Positions 44,519-53,199 of a stretch of DNA of 64,000 nucleotides are shown here, in pieces (position 1 is the first letter of the stretch; the number at the start of each line of letters is the position of its first letter). The position numbers and the translations under genes were made by a program. The DNA is from DALYLB01 sp964468345 (lineage in GTDB: Bacteria; Acidobacteriota; Blastocatellia; RBC074): the NCBI GenBank assembly GCA_964468345.1, contig CAYXVZ010000034.1:1-64000 (forward strand), read 5' to 3'. A model generated the notes under the pieces. It worked only from the letters and a program-made list of their open reading frames with translations. It did not search any database and had not been told where the DNA came from.

Positions 44519-45434
44519 TCCTCTTTGCATAAATCCGCATCACATCGCCCAACCGCAATCGCAGCGTTTTATCGTGCAGATGCAATCGTTCGCTGACGGA
44601 CGACAAAATCCCTGCGCTTTTGTGATAGCGGCTCAATCGATTGAGAAACAATCGCAGGCTCATCGCCTTTCCGACGCTGCGCAGTTCCATGACCTCGAAA
44701 CCGGCCTGTTCCACAAGACGGCGAAAGGTCCGCGGCGTGAAAAAGAAAATATGGTCGGGGATGAACTGCCGCCATCTCGCGCCGAGAAGCCGATACCATA
44801 GGTTGGCGATATTCGGCGTTTCCATCACCAGCCAGCCGCCGGGCCGGAGGATGCGATGCAATTCTTTCAACTCCGCGGCCGGGCTGGGCACGTGTTCGAT
44901 CACGTGATAGGACGCGGCAAGGTCGAAATAGCCGTCAGGAAAATGCGCATCGATCAGGGTGGTATTCAGGCAGTTCAAACCGCGGGAAGTCGCGATTCGC
45001 CAGAGCCGTTCGTCCGGCTCAATCCCGTATGCATCGAAGGATGCGGATGCGGCGGCGAGCATTTCTCCCGTCGAAGAACCGATTTCCAGAATCCGGCCGC
45101 TTGGCAGATACGACAACAGATCAGCGACTCGTTCCCGGGCCATCAATTCCCGCCAGGGGCGCTCGCTTTCTTCCACCTTCGGATCGACAAGGGCAAGTTC
45201 CCTCGCGCGGCCCGCGAGCCGCACCATCTCGTCCGCGACCTCCTGGCGGGCATTGGGCCGGCTCGCATTGGACGACGCCTCGTGGCGAAGCGCGACGAAA
45301 TAAAGCCCGCAGCCGTCACATAACAGCAGCGGGCCATCCAGCCGCCGGGTTTCAAGCACGGACCAGAAATTTCGGCCGCCGCACAAATCGCAGGATCCCA
45401 CCTGTGCGTTCGGAATGTCGATCTTTCGTTTCAA
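44514..45434 (-). CDS. Zinc-ribbon class I SAM-dependent methyltransferase
   Basis: The 306-residue protein begins with a zinc-ribbon of two CxxC pairs (CDLCGG at about 15-18 and CDGCGL at about 39-42), then a Rossmann methyltransferase domain: ILEIGSSTGEMLAAA (SAM-binding motif I), AYGIEPDE, FDLAASYHVIEHVPSP and LRPGGWLVMETPN. Such proteins often methylate sugars or glycolipid intermediates in polysaccharide pathways. Its start overlaps the stop of the upstream GT4 glycosyltransferase gene by four bases, so translation is coupled, supporting a shared glycan pathway. The substrate is unknown. Its stop codon lies within a palindrome. Confidence 0.88.
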   Translation of the reverse strand: MKRKIDIPNAQVGSCDLCGGRNFWSVLETRRLDGPLLLCDGCGLYFVALRHEASSNASRPNARQEVADEMVRLAGRARELALVDPKVEESERPWRELMARERVADLLSYLPSGRILEIGSSTGEMLAAASASFDAYGIEPDERLWRIATSRGLNCLNTTLIDAHFPDGYFDLAASYHVIEHVPSPAAELKELHRILRPGGWLVMETPNIANLWYRLLGARWRQFIPDHIFFFTPRTFRRLVEQAGFEVMELRSVGKAMSLRLFLNRLSRYHKSAGILSSVSERLHLHDKTLRLRLGDVMRIYAKRK

Positions 45435-46594
45435 ACCGGTTTGAATGCGGGGTGTTGGATATTGAGCAGAACGCTCTCGCGATAGAGTTGCAAGGTCTTT
45501 TCCGCGGCGTCGAGCCAGCGGTACCGCGCCGCGCGGGCAAGTCCCTTTTCAATCAGCCGGGCCCGCAGCGCTTCGTCCCGCAGGATTTGGTGAATCCCCT
45601 GCGCGATCTGCCTTTCATCGAGCGCATCGATCAGCACGGCGGCGTCTCCGGTCACTTCGGGCAAGCATGAATTATTGCTCGTCACGACAGGCGTGCCGCA
45701 GGCCATCGCCTCGATCGGGGGCAAGCCGAACCCCTCGAAGATCGATGGATACACAAAAACCGAAGCCGTCCGATAGAGCGCGGGCAGGTCTTCATCGCTC
45801 ACGTAGCCGGTCAGAATGACATCCGAGGCCCACGGCTGCCGCTTCACTTCATCGAAAATTTCATCGGATAACCAGAGTTTTCGGCCTACGATCACCAATT
45901 GATGCCGGAAGTTTTCATTCTCTTTCCGCATCTGGGCATAGGCCCGGATCAGCCGAACCAGATTTTTGCGCGGCTGCAGGCTGCCGACGGCAAGGATAAA
46001 GTCCCGATCGATTCCGAAACGGCGGCGGATTTCAGGCCCTTCCTCGGGCGAAGCCGGCTCGGCCTTGAAATGCGGTTCGATGCCGTTATAGGTCACAACG
46101 ACTTTTTCCGGCGCCAGATTGTAGGTCTTGAGCAGGTCCTGCCGCGAATATTCCGAGACCGTGGCAATTCTTGCCGCCCGTTGGGCTGTTCGCCGAACCG
46201 TGAGTTTTAACTGGAAACTTCCGCGGCGGGTGAAGGTCTCGGGCAGGTGTTCAAAAGCGAGATCATGAATCGTTGCCACCACCGGCGCGGGACAGAATGG
46301 CGGCGCCGTATACTGCACGTGCAAAACATCCACCGGCCGCCTCCGCAATTCATACGCCAGATAGAGCGGAACGCGAACGATCGGCGTCGGTTTCGGCAGC
46401 AGTACGATGCTGAAGTTTCTATATTCCTTCGCGAACTCTTCCTGCCATACGGCCGCCGCTTCCGGCTCCGCCAGATACAGCGTGTAACGATTGCTCCCGT
46501 CGACTTCGGCCAGCGATCGAATCAGATTGCGAATGTAGGTCTCGTTTCCACCTTGTTTTGCGCCGATGGCGTGCGCGTCAATTCCTATATGCAT
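45431..46594 (-). CDS. GT4-family glycosyltransferase
   Basis: The 387-residue enzyme has the GT-B fold typical of family GT4. The N-terminal domain shows MHIGIDAHAIGAKQGGNETY, quoted at its limit, and VVATIHDLAFEHLPETF; the C-terminal domain shows FILAVGSLQPRKNLVRLIRA, VILTGYVSDEDLPALYRTAS, PSIFEGFGLPPIEAMACGTP with the donor-binding Glu residues, and a typical C-terminal helix. Relatives are mannosyl- or related transferases in exopolysaccharide or glycolipid assembly. It overlaps the methyltransferase gene by four bases (ATGA). A 23-bp inverted repeat lies just upstream. Confidence 0.92.
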   Translation of the reverse strand: MHIGIDAHAIGAKQGGNETYIRNLIRSLAEVDGSNRYTLYLAEPEAAAVWQEEFAKEYRNFSIVLLPKPTPIVRVPLYLAYELRRRPVDVLHVQYTAPPFCPAPVVATIHDLAFEHLPETFTRRGSFQLKLTVRRTAQRAARIATVSEYSRQDLLKTYNLAPEKVVVTYNGIEPHFKAEPASPEEGPEIRRRFGIDRDFILAVGSLQPRKNLVRLIRAYAQMRKENENFRHQLVIVGRKLWLSDEIFDEVKRQPWASDVILTGYVSDEDLPALYRTASVFVYPSIFEGFGLPPIEAMACGTPVVTSNNSCLPEVTGDAAVLIDALDERQIAQGIHQILRDEALRARLIEKGLARAARYRWLDAAEKTLQLYRESVLLNIQHPAFKPV

Positions 46595-46606
46595 TTTATA
46601 GCGTTG

Positions 46607-46733
46607 AGTAGAAAGTGCTGAGTGCTGAGTCGGTGCGTTGTCGCTTATGATTACGGATCAGCACAAAAATACTTTTCAATATCGATAAAACTCAGTACTG
46701 ACTGCTTTTCCTCAGCACTCAGCACTTTCTACT
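46607..46733. repeat. Intergenic inverted repeat, AGTGCTGAG word family
   Basis: Arms at 46607-46629 and 46711-46733 are perfect 23-base complements carrying two AGTGCTGAG words, separated by an 81-base spacer. The right arm contains the stop codon (46729-46731) of the SprT-like gene; the left arm ends shortly before the glycosyltransferase start. It could pair in the transcript between these two genes. Confidence 0.9.
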
Positions 46734-47433
46734 TCTTTCTCGTTAATCGATCCAATTCATCCATCGCCTCGTCAAAGCGCTCATATCGTCGCTCGTCCGC
46801 GCGAAAGGCCGGCGTGTGATAGACGCGGCGGCCGTTGACCAGACGCGGCTGATGTTTCATATGGAGCATTTCGTGATAAAGCACAAACTCTACAAAAAAT
46901 TCGGGGACATCCGCATTATCGAGGGAACGGCTGATGACGATTGCGTCGTGAGCGTAATCGTGGTGACCGAGAATGCGTTTTGAACGGCGTGCGCTCCAGC
47001 TCAGGGAGGGTTTCGGTAATTCGTTGTCGAAATATCGCCGGTTGAGCTTGGCAAAGAGTTTGTCCAGGTTATGGGACCGGCCAACCGCACCGGTCAGCAT
47101 TTTCCGGCCGCGGCTTTGCCGGGCCAGTTCCGAGGCTCGCATGACCTGGGGTTGATAGGCATATTGGCGGTATAGATTCTGATATTCCGCTCCCGCCCTT
47201 TTATTGAATAGTTTCGAAACCAGAATAAAGGCGAGGGCCCGGTGCACGGGCTGGGGGGCGTCGCGCAAAATATCCGAGACGCGGACGTAAATCCTTTGTT
47301 TTCTGATCCGAATCGTGTGATTGAGGCCGGCGAAAGGATAAAAACTGACATGGATTTCCGGCGGCTCCTCGCGGCGAATATGGCGAAAAGCATCCGCAAA
47401 ATGTGTTCGTAATAAACTCTCGCCCAGCGACAT
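46729..47433 (-). CDS. SprT-like / M48-type metalloprotease-fold protein
   Basis: The 234-residue protein has no signal peptide. The C-terminal half (about 115-215) is SprT-like: LDKLFAKLNRRYFDNELPKP, a predicted beta hairpin, then FVLYHEMLHMKHQ with HEMLH at 187-191 and a possible third zinc ligand His206 in YHTPAFRADE. The N-terminal part contains FYPFAGLNHTIRI and a conserved-looking helix. Related proteins are predicted zinc peptidases acting on DNA-protein crosslinks or of unknown role. ATG 47433 is preferred over the upstream frame because GGAGG lies 10 bases before it. It is divergent from rarA. Confidence 0.85.
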   Translation of the reverse strand: MSLGESLLRTHFADAFRHIRREEPPEIHVSFYPFAGLNHTIRIRKQRIYVRVSDILRDAPQPVHRALAFILVSKLFNKRAGAEYQNLYRQYAYQPQVMRASELARQSRGRKMLTGAVGRSHNLDKLFAKLNRRYFDNELPKPSLSWSARRSKRILGHHDYAHDAIVISRSLDNADVPEFFVEFVLYHEMLHMKHQPRLVNGRRVYHTPAFRADERRYERFDEAMDELDRLTRKK

Positions 47434-47624
47434 ATCGACACTTCCTCCGGTCATTGATGGGGATCGCAAGATCGCCTCGGGCCGGTATATCCGAAGCTGA
47501 TCCGGAGCAGATATGCTAGAGATTACCGTAATCCCCCGTCAATAGCCAATTTGGCAGCCGGGGTATTAATACCATAAGCCGGCGATAAATTAAAAAATCC
47601 GTATCTTGGTGGTATGCTCTTTTT

Positions 47625-49025
47625 ATGGCGAGCAAATCCTCAAACAATCCCGGGCAGGAATCGAGTCTGTTTCCCGAAATGGAGGCCTCCCGCCGTTCGA
47701 TGGCGCACGAGGCCAAGCCGTTAGAGTCCGCGCCGCTGGCCGAACGGATGCGGCCGCGCACGCTGGCGGAATTCATCGGGCAGGAGCATTTGCTGGGACC
47801 CGGAAAGCTTTTACGCCGCCTGATCGAGGAGGACCGGCTGACTTCGATCGTCTTTTGGGGACCGCCCGGCACTGGAAAAACGACGCTGGCGCAAATTATT
47901 GCGCACAGCACGGCATCGGATTTTGTGCCTTTCAGCGCCGTCACTTCCGGCATCAAGGAAATCCGGCAGGTAATGGCCGATGCGGGCGAGGTGCGCGCGC
48001 GGCTGGGACGGCGGACCTTATTGTTCGTGGATGAAATTCATCGGTTCAACAAGGCGCAGCAGGACGCTTTTCTGCCTTATGTCGAAAATGGAACGATCAT
48101 TCTGATCGGCGCGACCACCGAGAATCCTTCGTTTGAAATCAACTCCGCGCTGTTGTCCAGGCTGAAGGTTTTTGTCTTAAACCAGCTAACGGAAGAAGAA
48201 ATTCTGCGGATTCTCGGGCAGGCGCTCGTCAATGAAGAGCGGGGCCTGGGCAAATTGAATGCCTCGATCGCGGCCGAAGACCTGAAAATGCTGGCCGGCT
48301 ACACGGGCGGAGACGCCCGCACGGCCCTCAACACGCTCGAACTCGCGGCGCTGGCGGCGCATCCCGATGAAACGGGAGCGCGAAGGATCACGGCCGAGGA
48401 GCTTCGCGAGGCCATGCAGCGGTCCAACGCCCTGTATGACAAAACCGGAGAGCAGCATTACAACCTGATTTCTGCCTTCATCAAGTCGATTCGAAACTCC
48501 GATGCCGACGCGACGGTCTATTGGCTGGCCCGCATGATTGAGGCCGGCGAAGATCCGATGTACATTGCCCGCCGGATCGTTCATCACGCGGCCGAAGACG
48601 TCGGCCTCGCCGATCCGCAGGCGCTGGTGCTGGCAACGGCGGCCGCAAACGCAACGCATCTGATCGGTCTTCCGGAGGCAAAACTCTCGCTGGCCGAGGC
48701 TGCGATCTATCTGGCGCGGGCGCCGAAATCCAATAAGGTTCTGATGGCGTACGAAATGGCCGCGGCCGATGCGCGCCAGACCCAGGCCGAACCCGTCCCG
48801 CTTCACCTGCGAAATGCGCCGACGGGATTGATGAAAGGACTCGGCTACGGTAAAGAGTATCAATACGCGCACGATTTTGCGGGCGGCAAAACAGAGATGA
48901 TCTGTCTGCCGGAAAAACTTCAAGGAAAAAAATACTACGAGGGAGAGTCCGAAGACAGTCCGGAGTCTGGCGTCCGGAGTCCGGCGTCAACTGGCAATCC
49001 GGAAACTGCGGACGAAGAGTCTTGA
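47625..49025 (+). CDS. rarA: Replication-associated recombination ATPase RarA (MgsA)
   Basis: The 466-residue clamp-loader-like AAA+ ATPase acts at stalled replication forks. It shows Walker A GPPGTGKT (79-86), Walker B LLFVDEIHRF (132-141), sensor 1 GATTENPSFE, and the C-terminal MgsA domain (HYNLISAFIKSIRNSDADA, ARMIEAGEDPMYIARRI, PKSNKVLMAYEMA). Conserved sequence ends at KYYEGES, near residue 443. The last 20 or so residues, rich in Ser, Pro, Gly and Glu, are encoded by one arm of a GTCCGGAGT-word inverted repeat and look like an accidental extension. It is divergent from the SprT-like gene and upstream of an SDR gene. Confidence 0.95.
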   Translation: MASKSSNNPGQESSLFPEMEASRRSMAHEAKPLESAPLAERMRPRTLAEFIGQEHLLGPGKLLRRLIEEDRLTSIVFWGPPGTGKTTLAQIIAHSTASDFVPFSAVTSGIKEIRQVMADAGEVRARLGRRTLLFVDEIHRFNKAQQDAFLPYVENGTIILIGATTENPSFEINSALLSRLKVFVLNQLTEEEILRILGQALVNEERGLGKLNASIAAEDLKMLAGYTGGDARTALNTLELAALAAHPDETGARRITAEELREAMQRSNALYDKTGEQHYNLISAFIKSIRNSDADATVYWLARMIEAGEDPMYIARRIVHHAAEDVGLADPQALVLATAAANATHLIGLPEAKLSLAEAAIYLARAPKSNKVLMAYEMAAADARQTQAEPVPLHLRNAPTGLMKGLGYGKEYQYAHDFAGGKTEMICLPEKLQGKKYYEGESEDSPESGVRSPASTGNPETADEES

Positions 49026-49093
49026 GTCTTCGGGCTTTTGACATTCGGATTCAACCAAACGCATCACAACAAGGGACTCCGGACCCCAGACTC
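48963..49093. repeat. Inverted repeat, GTCCGGAGT word family, overlapping rarA 3' end
   Basis: Arms at 48963-48982 and 49074-49093 match at 19 of 20 bases; surrounding bases carry further copies of GTCCGGAGTC-like words. The left arm lies inside the last codons of rarA, the right arm in the gap before the SDR gene. The spacer is about 91 bases. Confidence 0.85.
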
Positions 49094-49113
49094 AGGACTC
49101 CGGACTTAAATGT

Positions 49114-49872
49114 ATGGCATCTCAATTCGACTTTCGAGGCAAGGTGGCGGTGGTGACGGGCGCCAGTTCGGGCATTGGCCGCGCGACGGCTGTCACGCTG
49201 GCGCGGAACGGATCGGCCGTGGTCGTCAATTATCACAAAAACGAGCGCGGCGCGGCGGAAACGGTGCAGGAGATTCATGCCATGCGCCGGAACGCGTTGA
49301 GCGTGTGCGCCGATGTGACGGACCGGGCCCAGGTGAAGCAGATGATCACCGAAGTGATGGACAATTTCGGCCGCATCGACGTGCTCGTGAACAATGCCGG
49401 CAGCATCGTCAAACTGATGCGAATCGAAGACTGCACGGATGAGTTATGGGATGAAGTGATGAACGTCAATCTCAAAAGCGTCTTCCTGTGCGCGCAGGCC
49501 GTGATTCCGCACATGAAAGAACAGAAGTGGGGACGCATCGTCAATGTATCTTCGCTGGCGGCGCAGATCGGCGGCCGGGGCGGTTCCCTGCCCTATGCCG
49601 CGGCGAAAGCGGCGGTGAACACCTTCACCAAGGGCCTCGCCAATGAACTCGGGCCGCATAAAATCACGGTCAACGCCGTCGCGCCCGGCATCGTACTGAC
49701 GCCCTTTCACGACCAGTTTTCGCGCCCGGACCGGTTGCAGGAAGTCATCAATGCGACGCCGCTGCAGCGCGCCGCGCAGCCCGAGGAAGTGGCCGAATTG
49801 ATCGCGTTTCTGGCGACGGAAGAAGCGGGGTATATCACGGGCGAAGTCTTCGGCATTGACGGCGGCCGTTAA
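49114..49872 (+). CDS. Short-chain dehydrogenase/reductase (FabG-like SDR)
   Basis: The 252-residue classical SDR has the nucleotide-binding motif TGASSGIG (about 15-22), NNAG at about 93-96, catalytic Ser in NVSSLAAQ, and YAAAK (about 165-169) completing the Ser-Tyr-Lys triad. The C-terminal TGEVFGIDGGR ending is typical. It should reduce a ketone or oxidise an alcohol with NAD(P)H; the specific substrate cannot be told, although FabG-type fatty-acid reductases and glucose dehydrogenase-like SDRs look alike. It ends directly against the convergent MFS gene, with adjacent stop codons. Confidence 0.92.
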   Translation: MASQFDFRGKVAVVTGASSGIGRATAVTLARNGSAVVVNYHKNERGAAETVQEIHAMRRNALSVCADVTDRAQVKQMITEVMDNFGRIDVLVNNAGSIVKLMRIEDCTDELWDEVMNVNLKSVFLCAQAVIPHMKEQKWGRIVNVSSLAAQIGGRGGSLPYAAAKAAVNTFTKGLANELGPHKITVNAVAPGIVLTPFHDQFSRPDRLQEVINATPLQRAAQPEEVAELIAFLATEEAGYITGEVFGIDGGR

Positions 49873-51138
49873 CTATTCGAGCGAGCGCAATCGCGGAAAG
49901 CCGATTGTCACGGAAATTGCAAAAATCAGGACAAACGCGCCGCTCGCCGCCAGCGCGAGCTGCGCGCCGTGATAATTCCATCGTGGTCCGATCAGATCGG
50001 CCAGCGTGCCGATGAGCAGGCTTCCGAGCGGGGGCAGGCCGAGGAAAGAAAAGGTATACATGCTCATCACGCGGCCGCGCATTTCGTCAGTGACCAGCGT
50101 TTGCAGCAGATTATTCGTCGTCGCCGTCACGCTCACCATCGCCGCGCCCGTCATCATCAAACAGAGCAAGGAAAAACCCAATCGCGTCGATAGCCCGAGC
50201 GCAATCAGGGATGCGCTGAACAGCATCGTCCCGCCGAGCAATACTTTTCCCCGGTGACGGTGATTTCCCCAGAAAGCCTGCAGCAGCGCGCTGATCACGG
50301 CCCCGATTCCCGTCGCGGCCATCAGCAGCGACAGGCCGCGCGCGTCCATTCCCAACACATCGCGCGCGAAAACCGGAAGAAAAACCAGATACGGAATCAC
50401 CAGCAGACTGACCGTGGCGGCAATCACCAGAATCGCCGTGACCCGCGGCCGGCCGCGAATATAACGAAGTCCGGCGATCATCTGTCGCACCACATCGCGT
50501 TGTCCGATGAATTCCGCGTGACCGACGGAGGGCGAGCGAATCATCCATAAGGCCGCGATCATCGCCAGAAAACTCAGGCCATTGAGATAAAAACAGCCCG
50601 CAATGCCGATGGCGCTGATCATCAGCCCCGCGATCGTCGGCCCGATGATCCGGGACAAATTGTATTGCGTGGAATTGAGCGCGATGGCGCTCATCAGGCG
50701 TTCGCGATCGACGATGTCATGCATCATCGCGTAAAAAGTGGGATTGGCCATCGTCGTCGCGATCCCGCTGGCAAAAGACAGCACGATGACCTGCCAGATT
50801 GTGATCCATTTTAAAGTGACCAGCAGGCCGAGAAGGATCGCAAAGACGAATTGCGAAATCTGTGTCCACAGCAGCAGGCGTTTGCGATCGAACATGTCCG
50901 CATAAACGCCGCTGAAGGGAGAAAAAACCAGTTGCGGAAGCGACCCCGCGAAGGAAACGAACCCAATCAGAAACGGTGAGGGCGTCAACTCGCGCACCAG
51001 CCAGCCCTGGGCGAGAATCTGCATCCAGGTGCCCATGCTCGATAAAAACACGCCCACCCAGAGCAGGCGATAATCCCGGATCTTGAGCGCGCTAAACATC
51101 GCGGCCTGCCGGCTGTTTTGCTCAACCGCAATACTCAC
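49873..51138 (-). CDS. MFS exporter (EntS/MFS_3-like)
   Basis: The 421-residue protein has 12 predicted helices and the MFS_3 pattern: FRDYRLLWVGVFLSSMGTWM-like opening (here IRDYRLLWVGVFLSSMGTWM), a loop-2 motif (FSGVYADMFDRKRLL), and the central NSTQYNLSRIIGPTIAGLM segment. Relatives export siderophores, macrolides or other small molecules by proton antiport. The start is GTG at 51138, overlapping the stop of the Uma2-family gene by four bases (GTGA), so it is translationally coupled. Substrate unknown. Confidence 0.9.
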   Translation of the reverse strand: MSIAVEQNSRQAAMFSALKIRDYRLLWVGVFLSSMGTWMQILAQGWLVRELTPSPFLIGFVSFAGSLPQLVFSPFSGVYADMFDRKRLLLWTQISQFVFAILLGLLVTLKWITIWQVIVLSFASGIATTMANPTFYAMMHDIVDRERLMSAIALNSTQYNLSRIIGPTIAGLMISAIGIAGCFYLNGLSFLAMIAALWMIRSPSVGHAEFIGQRDVVRQMIAGLRYIRGRPRVTAILVIAATVSLLVIPYLVFLPVFARDVLGMDARGLSLLMAATGIGAVISALLQAFWGNHRHRGKVLLGGTMLFSASLIALGLSTRLGFSLLCLMMTGAAMVSVTATTNNLLQTLVTDEMRGRVMSMYTFSFLGLPPLGSLLIGTLADLIGPRWNYHGAQLALAASGAFVLIFAISVTIGFPRLRSLE

Positions 51139-51932
51139 CGGCTTTGATCCGCTTCGATTCCCAATTCGCGTAATTTTGCGGCCAGGGCCTCGGCTCGTTG
51201 CATTTCCCGATCAGCTCGATCCGCTTCTCGATTTGCGCGTTGCGCTTCCCGATTCGCCCGATCCATTTCCTGCCTCGCTCGAGTGGCTTCACAAGCGGCC
51301 AATTCAGCCCCCGTCAGAACCGGATTTCCGTTCTCTTCGCACCATCGCAACCAGGTGTCATTCTTTCCTTCAAAAACGCCTTGCCAGAGAATCAGGCCAA
51401 GTCCAATGCGGGGCAGCATTGAATCCGCCCGTTGTTGATATCGATCAACGTAAAGCTCGAAGACGCGTACTTTGTCTTCGAGCAGAAATGCGTAAGGATC
51501 GAACACCACGTAATACCGCACGCCGATCCGCGCGTATTTCGTGAGTTTGGCGCCCAGCTCATTGCCTTTGCGGTTCGAGACGATTTCGATCACGACCTCG
51601 GGCGCCTTGCCGAACTCCCAGAAAAAATAGGTCCGATGCCGTTTCTCGTACCAATTTTCCGCCACCTCCACATCCAGGCTCAGGAATACATCCGGCACCA
51701 GCGGCGGCTCATGCACAGTCGGAAAAAGACCGACGTTTGCGGACGCCAGGAATTTCCGGGCATTTCCTTCGTCATCTTTCGGTCCCGCCCATGAACTGTA
51801 CAGAGGTTCGGTCAACAAACGCTGTTGCTTTTCCGAAAAGAGGTTATCCACGGGAGTATCATCCTCCGTGACCAGGTCGGCAATATCGACTTCGATGGAT
51901 TCATCCAGATCTGCAACCAGTGGCTGTGACAT
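51135..51932 (-). CDS. Uma2-family (DUF820) putative endonuclease with C-terminal coiled coil
   Basis: The 265-residue protein has the PD-(D/E)xK-like core of Uma2: PDVFLSLD with Asp81, EVVIEIVSN with Glu116, and KLTKYARIGVRYYVVFDPYA. The C-terminal 45 residues form a heptad-like, highly charged repeat (RANREAQRANREADRADRE) predicted as a coiled coil, a common tail in this family. Physiological function of Uma2 proteins is unknown; they multiply in cyanobacteria and other soil or mat bacteria. ATG 51932, with GGAAG seven bases upstream, is preferred over more upstream in-frame starts. It is coupled to the MFS exporter gene by GTGA. Confidence 0.88.
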   Translation of the reverse strand: MSQPLVADLDESIEVDIADLVTEDDTPVDNLFSEKQQRLLTEPLYSSWAGPKDDEGNARKFLASANVGLFPTVHEPPLVPDVFLSLDVEVAENWYEKRHRTYFFWEFGKAPEVVIEIVSNRKGNELGAKLTKYARIGVRYYVVFDPYAFLLEDKVRVFELYVDRYQQRADSMLPRIGLGLILWQGVFEGKNDTWLRWCEENGNPVLTGAELAACEATRARQEMDRANREAQRANREADRADREMQRAEALAAKLRELGIEADQSR

Positions 51933-52045
51933 ATGTGTACTTCCGAAAACAGGTTTGTTTGTGAATATACCGGAATTTGTAGTGTAGACCATCCCCGCGG
52001 GCTTGCTCAACCGGTGCTAAAAAACACACGGGTATAAAGGAACGA

Positions 52046-52162
52046 GAAATCAAAAGGCAAAAGGCAAATATCAAAAGGCAAAAGTATGAGTCTGCCGGAT
52101 GGGAATGGCATTCCCGGGGAATCCTTTTGCCTTTTGATTTTTGCCTTTTGCCTTTTGATTTC
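52046..52162. repeat. Intergenic inverted repeat, TCAAAAGGC word family
   Basis: Arms at 52046-52084 and 52124-52162 pair at 38 of 39 bases and consist of tandem TCAAAAGGC and AAAAGGC words. The 39-base loop contains a nested GGGAAT/ATTCCC hairpin. It lies between two minus-strand genes, an SDR gene upstream in sequence and the Uma2-family gene. Confidence 0.92.
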
Positions 52163-52193
52163 TTCCGCCGCCTACCGATCACCTTGCGGAGAG

Positions 52194-52961
52194 TTACCGC
52201 GCCAGCCATCCGCCGTCCGGCGCCAGGGCCTGGCCCGTCACATAGCTCGCATCGTCAGAACACAGCCAGAGCACCACACGAGCGACCTCGATCGTTTCGG
52301 CGACACGCTCCATCGGGACCCAATTCTTGATGCGTTCGACCATTTCCGGATAGGCTTCGAGGGCTTCATCGACGATTTCGGAATGCGTCCATCCGGGACA
52401 AACGGCGTTCACGCGAATCCCCTGTTTTGCGTATTCGTTCGCGGCCGTTTTGGTCAGCGCAATCATTCCATGTTTGCTGACTGCATAAGGCATATGCCCG
52501 ACCGTGCTGGCTTTCAATCCATACACGGATGAGTTGTTGACGATGGCGCCGCGCCCGTGTTTGAGCATCTCGGGAATCTGATACTTCATGCACAGCCAGA
52601 CGCCTTTGAGATTGACGTTCATCACATAATCCCAGTTTTCTTCGGTGTGATCCGCCGTGGGTTTGAAAACATCCCCGGCAATGCCGGCATTGTTGAAGGC
52701 ACAATCGAGCCGGCCATAGGTTTCGACCGTCTTTTCGACCATGGCCCGGATCGAGTCATGACTCGCGACATCCGTTGGAATGAAGACCGCTTCGCCGCCC
52801 TCCTCGCGAATCTGGCGAATCACCTGCTCGCTTTCCGCCACGCGCCGCGCCGCCACGACAACGCGGGCTCCCTCTCTGCCGAACTCGAGCGCCGCGACCT
52901 TCCCGATGCCGGCGCTGGCGCCTGTGACAATCACGACCTTTTCATCAAATCGTTTTTTCAT
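52194..52961 (-). CDS. Short-chain dehydrogenase/reductase (SDR)
   Basis: The 255-residue classical SDR has TGASAGIG (nucleotide binding), NNAGIAG, catalytic Ser in VNNSSVYGL, and YAVSK (Tyr-x3-Lys). The ending SYVTGQALAPDGGW is typical of glucose-1-dehydrogenase-like and related SDRs. A divergent sequence from the SDR at 49114, so not a recent duplicate. ATG 52961 is chosen because AGGAGG lies just upstream; the frame continues about 20 codons further without protein-like features. Substrate unknown. Confidence 0.92.
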   Translation of the reverse strand: MKKRFDEKVVIVTGASAGIGKVAALEFGREGARVVVAARRVAESEQVIRQIREEGGEAVFIPTDVASHDSIRAMVEKTVETYGRLDCAFNNAGIAGDVFKPTADHTEENWDYVMNVNLKGVWLCMKYQIPEMLKHGRGAIVNNSSVYGLKASTVGHMPYAVSKHGMIALTKTAANEYAKQGIRVNAVCPGWTHSEIVDEALEAYPEMVERIKNWVPMERVAETIEVARVVLWLCSDDASYVTGQALAPDGGWLAR

Positions 52962-53199
52962 GGGCCTCCTGAAAGTTTGTCGTACGTCTGAAACCGCAAT
53001 CGTAATCCGAGATCTTCTCAAAATACGAAAGACTTTTCACAATGGATGTTTCGATTCAAAATTCCCCTCGATCCCGCTTTCTTTACGGGACGGCCGATGC
53101 CTGCCGGTGACTTGCGAAGCGTCCGCTCTTGCGACACACTGTTTTCAGCCTTGAGAGAAAACCCTGAGAATAAAATAAAAAATAACAGAAGGACGCCCC

